A stretch of DNA of 64,000 bases, taken from positions 1,984,001-2,048,000 of the forward strand of contig CBDHYI010000007.1 of the NCBI GenBank assembly GCA_965275915.1. The letters are read 5' to 3'. Within the stretch, counting starts at the first letter, position 1, and each line of letters starts with the position of its first letter. This DNA is from JBDWFY01 sp965275915 (GTDB taxonomy: Bacteria > Pseudomonadota > Alphaproteobacteria > Rhizobiales > Stappiaceae). A model generated the notes under the pieces. That model was not told where the DNA came from, ran no database searches, and was given only the letters and a program-made list of their open reading frames with translations. This document shows positions 44,740 to 53,864 of the stretch, in pieces. A program made the translations under genes and the position numbers.

Positions 44740-45819
44740 ATGACTGATACTGACGTGGCAATCGCCGCGGCTGATGCCGCTCCTGTGACTGACGAACCCG
44801 CAGCGCCGGCCGATCCATCCGGTGATGAAGGTAACAAAGATCTCTCCGCACTTATCGACGATGCATTCAAAGCGGTAGACGAGAAAGCTCAGCAGGCCGG
44901 TGAGGAAGCCGCGGAAGAACAGTCTGAAGATGGCAAGTCAGATGAGATTGGCAATAAGCCTGCAAACGATCAAGCCAAGGCAGATCCCAAGGACGATCAG
45001 TCAAAACCTGAAGATAAAGGGCACTTTGCCGATGCTCCAGAGCGGTTTTCAGCGGATGCCAAGGCCGTCTGGAAGGACGCGCCGGAGCCTGTTCGTGCTG
45101 AGATTAGCCGCGCCATTACAGAGTTGGAAAATGGTATCGAAAAATACCGGAGCGACTCTGAAAGCTTCGAGCCCTTCCGTGAATATGCCGAAGAACTGAA
45201 GCAGACTGGACAGAGTTTCCAAGAAGTTCGCGACCATTACACCAACATTGAGAACATGTTGGCTCGCAACCCTGTCGCCGGCCTCGACACCATTTGCCAA
45301 AACGTTCTGAAGATGGATCTCAAGACATTGGCCGGTCGGATTGTTGGCCAAGCCTCTGGCGAGAACAATGATCAGGGGAACGATCAGATCGATCCCCGCG
45401 ATGCGATCATCAACGAATTGCGTCACAAAATCACGGAGCTGACTGGTTCCGTCAGCCAGATTTCGCAAACCAACGCGCAACAGCAGCAAAATGCCGTGAT
45501 GTCGGAAATCAGCGCATTTGCTGCTGACCACCCACGCGTTGAAGAACTTTCAGAAGATATCTGCCTCTTGCTGGATACTGGCAAGGCAGCGAACTTGCAG
45601 CAGGCTTATGACATCGCTGTGCGGATCAACCCCGTCGCAGAGAAGAAGCCTGCTGAACCGGCTCAAAAAGAGCCAGAGAAAGCGGCCAAGGCTCAAACCC
45701 AAAAAGGCCAACTCTCAGTAACAGGCGCTCCAGGCAGTGGCTCAGACCCGTTGTCCAAAAGGCCGCCTTCATCAGCCAGCCAGGCCGTCGATGACGCTTT
45801 TGAAGCGGCAGGTCTGTAG
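44740..45819 (+). CDS. Scaffolding protein
   Basis: A 359-residue, very acidic protein with low-complexity N-terminus (Ala/Glu/Asp) and helical middle (FREYAEELKQTGQSFQEVRDHY), ending in a Ser/Pro-rich tail. This composition and the place immediately upstream of the capsid gene fit phage scaffolding proteins. Confidence 0.75.
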   Translation: MTDTDVAIAAADAAPVTDEPAAPADPSGDEGNKDLSALIDDAFKAVDEKAQQAGEEAAEEQSEDGKSDEIGNKPANDQAKADPKDDQSKPEDKGHFADAPERFSADAKAVWKDAPEPVRAEISRAITELENGIEKYRSDSESFEPFREYAEELKQTGQSFQEVRDHYTNIENMLARNPVAGLDTICQNVLKMDLKTLAGRIVGQASGENNDQGNDQIDPRDAIINELRHKITELTGSVSQISQTNAQQQQNAVMSEISAFAADHPRVEELSEDICLLLDTGKAANLQQAYDIAVRINPVAEKKPAEPAQKEPEKAAKAQTQKGQLSVTGAPGSGSDPLSKRPPSSASQAVDDAFEAAGL

Positions 45820-45853
45820 GCGACTTTTCACCCATATATGAGGACCATCAACA

Positions 45854-46870
45854 ATGGCCCTGAATACCAACGAACGCCTCCAAGAGGCGTTCTCGATGGC
45901 GTTGTCTGAGCGCTCTCGCGGATATGCGGACCTCGTATCCAATGCCAATGCCCTTCTTCACATCATGAAGAAGAAAGGTTCCTGGAAATCATACCCGGGC
46001 GGACCAACCATTCGTGAGCGTCTGCTCTATAATGAGTCGGGGACCTACACCCGATACAGCGGGTATCAATTCCTCAATCCAAAGCCGGCGCAGCTGTTCA
46101 ATGATGCGGAATTCACGCCAAAACTGGCGGCCGTATCTGTCACGCTGTCCGGTGAAGAGATCCTTCAAAACTCCGGCTCAAACCAGCTGAAAGATGTGAT
46201 GAAGTCACATATTGAAGCCGGTGAACAGGAATTGCAGGATCGCTTTGTTGAGGACTTGCACGGTGACGGCACTCTGGCAAACCAGATTGGTGGCATGCGC
46301 ATTGCGATTCCGACAGACCCGACATCGGGAACCTATGGCGGCATTGATCGTTCTGCAAACGCGATCTGGAGGACCAAAGCCTTTGATGCGCACACCGCAT
46401 TTAGCTTCGGAACGCAGGTCACGAAGACGACGGTCAAGGAAATGTTTGACCACATCATGATCCAGACCAGCCGAGGCCCGAAGGGTCCGGACTGTATCCT
46501 GTGTTCGGAAAATCACTACATCGCATACACCGGTGCAGTGACTGACATCCAGCGGATCCAGAACGAGAACGGAACCAGCCTGGGCAAGCTCGGCTTCACG
46601 CATCTGAAGTATTACGGCGGCGGCAAGTCCGTTGACGTGGTGCTTGAGGGTGGAATCGGATCGGCGATGCCGGCGGACACGACCTATTTCGTCGATAGCA
46701 AGGCCCTGTGCTTCCGCTATCACGAAGATCGTGACTTCTCCTCCTTTGGCGGGAAGCAGATGCCGGTCAATCAGGACGCCATCGTTCAGCACATCGGGTT
46801 TATGGGCAATCTGACCATGAACAATCCGATCCACATGGCGAAGCTGCACGACTCCAACACCGCTTCTTAA
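45854..46870 (+). CDS. Major capsid protein
   Basis: A 338-residue protein directly after the scaffold gene, of the kind found in BPP-1/BcepC6B-type podoviruses (recalled resemblance). Segments such as YPGGPTIRERLLYNESGTYTRYSG and ILQNSGSNQLKDVMKSHIEAGEQEL fit HK97-fold shell proteins. No internal frameshift or cleavage site seen. Confidence 0.85.
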   Translation: MALNTNERLQEAFSMALSERSRGYADLVSNANALLHIMKKKGSWKSYPGGPTIRERLLYNESGTYTRYSGYQFLNPKPAQLFNDAEFTPKLAAVSVTLSGEEILQNSGSNQLKDVMKSHIEAGEQELQDRFVEDLHGDGTLANQIGGMRIAIPTDPTSGTYGGIDRSANAIWRTKAFDAHTAFSFGTQVTKTTVKEMFDHIMIQTSRGPKGPDCILCSENHYIAYTGAVTDIQRIQNENGTSLGKLGFTHLKYYGGGKSVDVVLEGGIGSAMPADTTYFVDSKALCFRYHEDRDFSSFGGKQMPVNQDAIVQHIGFMGNLTMNNPIHMAKLHDSNTAS

Positions 46871-46891
46871 GACAACGAAAGGACTGCCCAA

Positions 46892-47179
46892 ATGGTTGCA
46901 GTATCTCAGAATGTCGTTGGTGTTGATCTTGACGAAGTGATCACACCGGGGATGGTTGCTCCGAGCAAGCAACGCTTCAAAACCGGACAGACCGTAATTG
47001 GCGATGATGGCAACCGCTATCAGTATGCCAGGGCGAATGCCGCGATTTCTGCCGGCACCGCAACGTGCAACATCACTGTCTCCAGTGGTGAATATGTAGT
47101 TGCGGCAACCGGAGGATCCGCGGTGTCACCGGCAACGGCAATGGCATCAGGCGATTTCGGCTGGTTCCAGATTGGATAA
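46892..47179 (+). CDS. Small head-associated protein (decoration-like)
   Basis: A 95-residue beta-rich protein (ITVSSGEYVVAATGG), starting 21 bp after the capsid gene. The size and place fit a head-decoration protein of the DUF2190 kind; not certain. Confidence 0.6.
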   Translation: MVAVSQNVVGVDLDEVITPGMVAPSKQRFKTGQTVIGDDGNRYQYARANAAISAGTATCNITVSSGEYVVAATGGSAVSPATAMASGDFGWFQIG

Positions 47180-47242
47180 TGGATTGGGGCGGCTTTCGGG
47201 TCGCCCCTTCTTTTCCGCACGTCTCTCAGAAGGACCAAGTAA

Positions 47243-48022
47243 ATGCAACAATATGGCAACGAAGAAATTCGTGACTTCTCTCATCTTGTCGTCACGTTTT
47301 TTCCCGAACCCGTCAAAGATGAAGCGGCCTCGGAGAAGGAAGGTCGGCCAATCTTCAATGATGTCGACAAGGTTCGCATTCAGATCGCGGGTGATCCCAA
47401 GTCTGTTTTCGTTGGCTTCGCACATGAAAGCAGCCCTGAGCGCGGGCCGGATGGGCAAGCGTTGACCTATGCCGAGCTTCATCTGCCGATTTATGAGGCT
47501 TATCGGCAAGGTGTTGAGTATGTGGGCCCGGGAACGCCGCTGACGGAGTTGCCATTCCTGACTGTGGCGAGGGCTGCCGAACTCCGTGCGCTGAAGATCT
47601 TCACTGCGGAAGCTTTGGCTGGTTTGGACGGGCGGAATCTGGCTCGACTGGGCATGGATGGCCGCAAGCTGAAGGAGCAGGCCGAAGCCTTTATCGCGAG
47701 AGCTTCAGGAACCGCAGAATATACTAAGCTCGCAGAAGAGAATGCATCTATGGCTGCCAAAATCGCCGCGATGGAAGCAAAAATCGAGGCGCTCGTTGCA
47801 GGCGGTTCCGGCGACGGGGCAACCGTGTCACAATCCGACGATCAGTCGAAAGTTTCTGCTGATAATCCCTTTGCTGATTGGAACCGCGAAGACTGTATTG
47901 CCTGGCTGAAGGATACGGGCGGACAGGAACCACATCCCAACTGCAGCGATGATACAGTTCGGCAGAAAGCCAAAGAGTGGAACGACGAACTGGTCAAGCG
48001 TAAGGAACAAGAGGCCGCTTGA
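47243..48022 (+). CDS. Phage structural protein with coiled coil
   Basis: A 259-residue protein. The N-terminal half is globular (RDFSHLVVTFFPEP...LTYAELHLPIYEAYRQG), followed by a coiled coil near residues 155-180 (KLAEENASMAAKIAAMEAKIEAL) and a helical domain with WNREDCIAWLKDTGG near the end. The role is unknown; it lies between capsid and adaptor genes. Confidence 0.7.
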   Translation: MQQYGNEEIRDFSHLVVTFFPEPVKDEAASEKEGRPIFNDVDKVRIQIAGDPKSVFVGFAHESSPERGPDGQALTYAELHLPIYEAYRQGVEYVGPGTPLTELPFLTVARAAELRALKIFTAEALAGLDGRNLARLGMDGRKLKEQAEAFIARASGTAEYTKLAEENASMAAKIAAMEAKIEALVAGGSGDGATVSQSDDQSKVSADNPFADWNREDCIAWLKDTGGQEPHPNCSDDTVRQKAKEWNDELVKRKEQEAA

Positions 48023-48720
48023 TGTCGATCCTTGAGGTTATCCAACGCGCCAGTTCGGTCATAGGGCTTCAGGTACCGGATGCGGTTTTTACATCCAGCA
48101 GCCGACAGCACGTCGAACTTGCTCAAATTGCGAACAAAATGGCGCGTGAGATCACCGATGGTCACGAGTGGCGAGAACTCAGTTTGGTTCACACCATGAC
48201 CGGTGACGGGGTGACGGAAGCGTTCGCCCTGCCATCGGATTACGACCGGATGCCGGTTTCGGGTGACATTTGGACGGATTCGCTTGAAACCTCGCTTACC
48301 CCTATCGTGGATCGCAATGAATGGCTCGGCCTTGATATCCAGTCGTTTGATTTTGTCATCAATGCTTGGATTAAGGACGGCGGCAAGATCAACATAAAGC
48401 CTGCCTTGGGAGTCGGGGTTCAGGCAAAATACTACTACCAGTCCAATTTGAGGGTCCAGCCTTCGTCTGGCTCCAACAAGCAACGGTTCAATGCGGATAC
48501 GGACACATACCGGCTTTCAGAGGACTTGCTTGAACTGGGCATCATCTACCAGTGGCGAAAGCAGAAAAAACTGCCTTATGCCGATGAACTGGATGATTTT
48601 GAAACACTGAAGTCGCGCCTTGCATCCAGCAATCCAGGTTCGCGAGTTATTCGCATTGGTCGGCCCAGGGTCAGCCGCGGCATCGTCCACTCTTATCCGA
48701 CAACGGTTCGAGTTCCATGA
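48022..48720 (+). CDS. Head-tail adaptor protein (P22 gp4-like position)
   Basis: A 232-residue protein, mostly alpha-helical then beta. It starts at the ATG that overlaps the previous stop (TGATG). The N-terminal helices (ILEVIQRASSVIGLQ) and the FxLPSDYDRMP segment are typical of phage adaptor proteins which plug onto the portal. It overlaps the next gene by four bases. Confidence 0.7.
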   Translation: MSILEVIQRASSVIGLQVPDAVFTSSSRQHVELAQIANKMAREITDGHEWRELSLVHTMTGDGVTEAFALPSDYDRMPVSGDIWTDSLETSLTPIVDRNEWLGLDIQSFDFVINAWIKDGGKINIKPALGVGVQAKYYYQSNLRVQPSSGSNKQRFNADTDTYRLSEDLLELGIIYQWRKQKKLPYADELDDFETLKSRLASSNPGSRVIRIGRPRVSRGIVHSYPTTVRVP

Positions 48721-50324
48721 GAAGGCGCCCCCGCGGTCTGCGCAAGGTTGCTAATCCCAGACAGGCTACGGCGAGAACACAGATCTTTGCCGCTCCTGTT
48801 CGGGGGTGGTTTGCCAATGAGAATTTGTCCGCAGCGACCCCAGGCAGCGCTTTGGGCTTGGTCAACTGGTTTCCGAAACAAACGGGTGTGGAGGTGCGTG
48901 GCGGATGTCTGAAGCGGGCGACAATCAGCATTGGTCCGGTCACATCGATGTGGGCTTACAAGAGCGGGTCGACCGAGGAGTTCTTTGCTGCTGATGCCGC
49001 GAATATCTTCGATGTCACGACCGTTGTAGACCCCGACACGATCCCCACAGCAGCGGTAAGCGGCCAGACATCAGGGTATTATTCCACCCAGCAAATCGGT
49101 ACGGCTGGTGGCGACTTTCTCTATGCGGTCAATGGAACAGACAGTCCGCAGCTTTATGACGGGACGACTTTTACCGCTATTACCAACGTTTCGACACCCA
49201 ATGCCATCACTGGTGTTGATCCAAGCACTTTCTCCAACGTCTGGCTTTATGCCAGTCGCCTGTTCTTCGTTGAAAGCAGTACCATGAGGGCTTGGTATCT
49301 GGCTCCTGACGCTATCAGTGGCGCGGCAAACAGTGTTTCTCTTGCCGGCGTATTTCAAGAAGGCGGATCTCTTCTCTTCGGAGCTACATGGTCAACAGAC
49401 TCCGGATCCGGGCTTGATGATCTGTGCATGTTCTTCAGCACCGAGGGTGAGGTTGCAGTTTATCGCGGGACCAATCCCAACAATGCCCCTACAGACTGGT
49501 CGCTCGTCGGGGTCTATTCTATCACCAAGCCGCTCGGCATGAAGGGCATCATGAAGGCCGGCGGGGATCTCCTCGTGGCCACCACAGACGGCATTGTTCC
49601 AATGTCCGAGGCACTTCGGAAAGACGTTGCGGCGTTGAGCCTGGCGGCAGTTACGCGCGCCATAGAGCCGGAATGGACTGCGGAGGTAGCAAGGCGTAGC
49701 GGGCTGCCCTGGGAAGTCGTTAAATGGGATAGCAAGAACCGGGCTGTTGTCTCGCTGCCAGTGACTGATGCCACCCAAGAAAATGCATGTTTCGTCGTGA
49801 ACACCGAGACGGGTGCATGGACCAAATATGTTGGTTGGCAAACCCGCAGCATGGCGATTTGGCAGGATACGGCGTATTTCGGAACGAACGATGGCAAAAT
49901 CTACCAGATGGAATCGACTGGCAGCGACGACGGGATGCCTTATACCGCTTCCATTGTATGGCAGTTCGACCATCTAAGAACACCAGATGAGGTGAAGATC
50001 GTTCACAATGCCAGGACCACCTTCCGGGCAGGGACCGACATCAATGTTCAGGCATCTATCTCGGTAGATTACTCGGTGAACCTTCCGGCTGCACCGGCAT
50101 CGGTAGCCGACTACGCTTCATCACAGTGGGACTCCGCTCGGTGGGATCAGGCGATCTGGGATGGCGGTGAGGAACCGGAAACCAAGAACCAGTGGCACTC
50201 AATCGGTCAGTCTGGCTTTGTCATCGCGCCTCAACTTCAGATCACCAGCGGCGTGACGCCAAAACCGAACATCGAGCTTGTTTCCATGACGATCACTTAT
50301 GAGCCCGGCGGAATAATCGTGTGA
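48717..50324 (+). CDS. Tail hub/nozzle-like protein
   Basis: A 535-residue beta-rich protein with many short repeated strands (a propeller-like pattern such as FSNVWLYASRLFFVE, GDLLVATTDGIVPMS, DTAYFGTNDGKIYQME). Proteins of this type and length close the portal-adaptor ring in podoviruses (P22 gp10-like). Starts overlap the adaptor stop. Confidence 0.7.
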   Translation: MRRRPRGLRKVANPRQATARTQIFAAPVRGWFANENLSAATPGSALGLVNWFPKQTGVEVRGGCLKRATISIGPVTSMWAYKSGSTEEFFAADAANIFDVTTVVDPDTIPTAAVSGQTSGYYSTQQIGTAGGDFLYAVNGTDSPQLYDGTTFTAITNVSTPNAITGVDPSTFSNVWLYASRLFFVESSTMRAWYLAPDAISGAANSVSLAGVFQEGGSLLFGATWSTDSGSGLDDLCMFFSTEGEVAVYRGTNPNNAPTDWSLVGVYSITKPLGMKGIMKAGGDLLVATTDGIVPMSEALRKDVAALSLAAVTRAIEPEWTAEVARRSGLPWEVVKWDSKNRAVVSLPVTDATQENACFVVNTETGAWTKYVGWQTRSMAIWQDTAYFGTNDGKIYQMESTGSDDGMPYTASIVWQFDHLRTPDEVKIVHNARTTFRAGTDINVQASISVDYSVNLPAAPASVADYASSQWDSARWDQAIWDGGEEPETKNQWHSIGQSGFVIAPQLQITSGVTPKPNIELVSMTITYEPGGIIV

Positions 50325-50797
50325 TCGAATATGCCTGGGGCGATTCCACATGTCCGGACTTCCGGGAGTATCTTGCGCGCTGGTGTTCCGATCACATCTG
50401 GGATGACGCTAACAGGCAGTTTGGAAACTGCGTCTGTATGGGGATTTTTCTCCGGAAAGAACTGATTGCGGTGATCACCTATCATAATTGGGATCCTCAA
50501 GCCGGGATCATCGAGTTCTCGGGCGCCAGCACATCTCCACGCTGGCTGACCAGGAAGATCATGATGAGGATGTTCTCGTATCCATTCGAGGACCTGGGTT
50601 GCCAGATGGTTGTCACCCGGAACGCCGCGGACAATACGAGACTGCATCGACAGCTCAAATCGTACGGCTTCAAAAGCCACCCGATTCCCCGCCTTGGCGG
50701 CAGGGAAAAAGATCAGATTGTTTGGACGCTCACTGATGATGACTGGCGTTCAAATGGCTTTCAGAGGTTAAGACATGGGCAAGCCGAGCGCTCCTGA
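50321..50797 (+). CDS. GNAT-like acetyltransferase in the tail module
   Basis: A 158-residue protein with a GNAT-like fold order: LIAVITYHNWDPQAGIIEFSG, RWLTRKIMMRMFSYPFEDL, GCQMVVTRNAADNTRLHRQLKSYGFK. The Asn-Thr-Arg-Leu segment before a helix is the usual alpha-4 acceptor. It overlaps both neighbours. Such small GNATs are common in podovirus tail modules; the substrate is not known. Confidence 0.7.
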   Translation: MIEYAWGDSTCPDFREYLARWCSDHIWDDANRQFGNCVCMGIFLRKELIAVITYHNWDPQAGIIEFSGASTSPRWLTRKIMMRMFSYPFEDLGCQMVVTRNAADNTRLHRQLKSYGFKSHPIPRLGGREKDQIVWTLTDDDWRSNGFQRLRHGQAERS

Positions 50798-51788
50798 ACC
50801 GACACCGCCGAGAGAAACGGCCGCAGCGCAGAATTCAACCAGTATTGGAACTGCTGTTGCGAACTCGTACCTCAACAACGTCAATCAGATCACGCCCGAC
50901 GGGTCGCTGACGTTTGACCGGACCGGCACATACAAGCTCAGGGACAGCTATACCGGCCAGACTTACGATATTCCCACCTGGACGGCCACACAGAGCCTCT
51001 CGCCCAATCAGCAGGCCATCAAGGACGAAACAGACGCGGCTGAACTGAACCTTGCCACCACGGCAAAGAACCAGTCATCGCTTCTGAATGACACGCTTGG
51101 CAAGCCGATCGATCTGTCTCGCGAGAACATCGACCGGTACATCAGCGATCATTATTTGGATGATTTCGACCGAGACCAGGATCGCCGCCTTGAGGCGCTG
51201 AAATCGGAGCTTTCAAACTCCGGCATTAAGTTGGGCTCCGAGGCCTATGACCGGGCAATGGAGGGGTACAATCGATCTCGCTCCGATGCCCGGGACAACC
51301 TCTACGGCAATATGACTGGACTGGCGCAGCAATCCATTGTCACAGCGCGTAATCAACCGGTCTCCGAGACGGTTTCGTTGCTCTATGGCTCCCAGCCCAA
51401 CCAACCGAACTTTGTCGGTACCCAGCAGCCCCGCATCCCGACCACAGACGTCGCGGGTATCATCAGCAATTACGACAATCAGCGAGCCAATAATTATCGG
51501 TTTGAGGCCCAACAGCGGCAAGGGATGCTCGGCGGCTTGTTCGGGCTCGGCGCTGCGGGCATCCGGGCGATTTCAGACGAACGCCTGAAGAAAGACATTG
51601 AAAAGGTCGGCAAAGTCAAAGGCCACAACGTCTACGAATACCGTTTCCGAGGCCAGGACAAGGACGATCCGAAGGAAATCGGTGTGATGGCTCAGGAGGT
51701 CGAAAAGCGGCGTCCCGACGCTGTTGTGACGGGCTCCGACGGCATCAAGCGCGTGAAATACGGATCTCTATTTGGGGCGAGGGGGTAA
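50775..51788 (+). CDS. Phage virion protein ending in an S74-type intramolecular chaperone motif
   Basis: A 337-residue protein. The first 270 residues are helical and polar, with a hydrophobic patch near 265-280 (GMLGGLFGLGAAGIRA). The last 60 residues are SDERLKKDIEKVGKVKG...GVMAQEVEKRRPDAVV, the catalytic S74 chaperone signature that in tail fibres cleaves itself after trimer formation (Ser-Asp pair). It precedes the ejection-protein genes, so it may be part of the ejection set or a short tail part. Confidence 0.75.
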   Translation: MGKPSAPEPTPPRETAAAQNSTSIGTAVANSYLNNVNQITPDGSLTFDRTGTYKLRDSYTGQTYDIPTWTATQSLSPNQQAIKDETDAAELNLATTAKNQSSLLNDTLGKPIDLSRENIDRYISDHYLDDFDRDQDRRLEALKSELSNSGIKLGSEAYDRAMEGYNRSRSDARDNLYGNMTGLAQQSIVTARNQPVSETVSLLYGSQPNQPNFVGTQQPRIPTTDVAGIISNYDNQRANNYRFEAQQRQGMLGGLFGLGAAGIRAISDERLKKDIEKVGKVKGHNVYEYRFRGQDKDDPKEIGVMAQEVEKRRPDAVVTGSDGIKRVKYGSLFGARG

Positions 51789-51791
51789 GTC

Positions 51792-53864
51792 ATGTCTTTC
51801 ATCTTCAATCCCGAAGAGGGCGAAACACTCAAGTCCATCCGTCGGAAACGACAGCTCGCTGAGTCTATGCGCCGGGCATCGACCCGCATGCCGCAGAACG
51901 TTGGCCAGGGCCTCGCAGCGATCGGCAACGCACTCGCCGGCGAGATCATCGATCACAGAGCGGATAAGGCGGAAGAAACCGGACGCTCCGGCGCCGGCAA
52001 GATCTTCGACAGCCTGAGCAACCTTTATTATGGCTCTGGAGGGGATTCCGGCTCCGGAGGCTCCGCAACACCGTCGATCAGCGGAACGGTCCCAGAAGGG
52101 ACGGAAAACAGCTACAGGGATGCCATTGCTTCGATCGAAAGCGCTGGATCCGGAGATTATGCCGCCTTGGGACCGGTTTTGGACTCCGGCAGCTACAAAG
52201 GTGACCGCGCTTATGGTCGATATCAGATCATGGGCGGCAACATCCCATCATGGTCGAAGGAAGCGCTTGGCCGCGAGGTCTCAGTTGAAGAATTCATGGC
52301 TGATCCGAACATTCAGGATCAGATCTTTGATTTCAAATTCGGTCAGTCGGTCAAAAAATACGGCAATCCGCAAGATGCGGCGTCGGTCTGGTTTACCGGC
52401 CGTCCGGCATCACAGGGTGCAAATGCCTCTGATCAGCTTGGCACAACGGGTTCTGAATATGTGAGCAAGTTCAATGCCGCGTTGGGTCGCACGACAGCAC
52501 CAGCCGCGGAAGAACTGACCCGCGTTGCATCTCTAAACCCAACTGCCTCATTGCCCGACACAGCACCGACGCAGGCGACACCGGGCCCGGTAACGCCAAC
52601 ACGGTCAGGAGACCCGCAATCAGCCTTGGCAAGCTCTCTGGCGAATGCACGGCGTGGAAGCGGTCAAGCAGCACCGCAGGCGCCCGCCCCGATCCAAGTG
52701 GCCCAAGCGGGCGGCAATCTTCCTGCCAACTATGATTCTCAGCTGCTGAATGCCCTTGGAAACGAATTCCTGTCGCCCGGGCAACAGCGGATACTGGAAT
52801 CCATCTACAGGCAGCGTCAGCAGGAGCGTGATCCAGTGCGCCAAATGCAGCTCGAAAAGGGGCGTCTTGAACTGGAGAGCCTCCGCAATCCGGAGCGCAA
52901 GCTGTTCACTGACAAAAACGGCCGGCAGCGCTTCCTTGATACCCAAGAGCTTGCGGTGCCTGATCTTGTTGTGGAGCCTGAATTTCAGATTCTCTCACCT
53001 CAGGAAGTCGAGGATTTGGGACTGCCTCCTGGTGCATACCAGAAAAGTCGGGACAACAAGATCAGCCAGATCGGCAAAGCGGGTGTTGAGGTGAACTTGC
53101 CCGCCGCAGTGCCTGAATACAGCAAGCTGCCTGCTGGATTTGTCTACCTTCGCGACGAAAAAGGCGGAGTCCGTCACGATGACAACGGATTGCCAATGGT
53201 CGCACCCATTCCGGGAGGCCCTGCCGATATTGAAGCTCAGAAGGTGGAGAAAGCCGCGGAGGCAAAACAAGCTGCGACCGAACGGAGCGGCAATGTGGTC
53301 TTGGATGACATCGATCGATCCTTGAAGATGATCCGTGAGAATCCTCTCCCCACAACCGGCGTAATTGGCGGCTTGCTGTCTTACGTGCCTGGGACCGGCT
53401 CATATGATGCCGGTGAGTTGATCAAAACAGTCCGAGCGAATACCGGCTTCGACCGTTTGCAGGCCATGCGTGACAGTTCTCCGACCGGTGGCGCTCTTGG
53501 TCAGGTCAGCAATCAGGAAATGGGACTGTTGCAAGCAGCGCTTGGCAACCTTGATCAATTCCAGAGTAAGGAGCAGCTGGTTTACAACCTCCAGCGGGTC
53601 CGAAATATCTATTTGGACATCGTTCATGGCCCCGGAAACGGGCCGCCCCGGGTTGATTTGGAGAAGCTGAGTAAGGGTGAAGACGGGCAGGATCAGGAAC
53701 AATCGGGCGATGCTAATACAGCAGCAACACAGAGCGAGTTTCTGAAAGGTCTGCCTTCGATGACCATGGAAGACCTTCAAAGGGCGGATCGGTCGAATTT
53801 GACAATTCAGGAGCTTCAGGCCGCATCAAAGCGCTATCGCGAGCTTATGGAAAAGGCACAGTAA
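51792..53864 (+). CDS. Internal virion/ejection protein with murein lytic (transglycosylase-like) domain
   Basis: A 690-residue protein. Residues about 105-230 look like an SLT/lysozyme-type domain: catalytic Glu116 in SIESAGSG, YGRYQIMGGNIPSW (141-154) and the WFTGRPASQG segment. The rest is low-complexity and helical. Podoviral ejection proteins carry such enzymes to open the peptidoglycan during DNA entry. The stop overlaps the next ATG (TAATG). Confidence 0.78.
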   Translation: MSFIFNPEEGETLKSIRRKRQLAESMRRASTRMPQNVGQGLAAIGNALAGEIIDHRADKAEETGRSGAGKIFDSLSNLYYGSGGDSGSGGSATPSISGTVPEGTENSYRDAIASIESAGSGDYAALGPVLDSGSYKGDRAYGRYQIMGGNIPSWSKEALGREVSVEEFMADPNIQDQIFDFKFGQSVKKYGNPQDAASVWFTGRPASQGANASDQLGTTGSEYVSKFNAALGRTTAPAAEELTRVASLNPTASLPDTAPTQATPGPVTPTRSGDPQSALASSLANARRGSGQAAPQAPAPIQVAQAGGNLPANYDSQLLNALGNEFLSPGQQRILESIYRQRQQERDPVRQMQLEKGRLELESLRNPERKLFTDKNGRQRFLDTQELAVPDLVVEPEFQILSPQEVEDLGLPPGAYQKSRDNKISQIGKAGVEVNLPAAVPEYSKLPAGFVYLRDEKGGVRHDDNGLPMVAPIPGGPADIEAQKVEKAAEAKQAATERSGNVVLDDIDRSLKMIRENPLPTTGVIGGLLSYVPGTGSYDAGELIKTVRANTGFDRLQAMRDSSPTGGALGQVSNQEMGLLQAALGNLDQFQSKEQLVYNLQRVRNIYLDIVHGPGNGPPRVDLEKLSKGEDGQDQEQSGDANTAATQSEFLKGLPSMTMEDLQRADRSNLTIQELQAASKRYRELMEKAQ

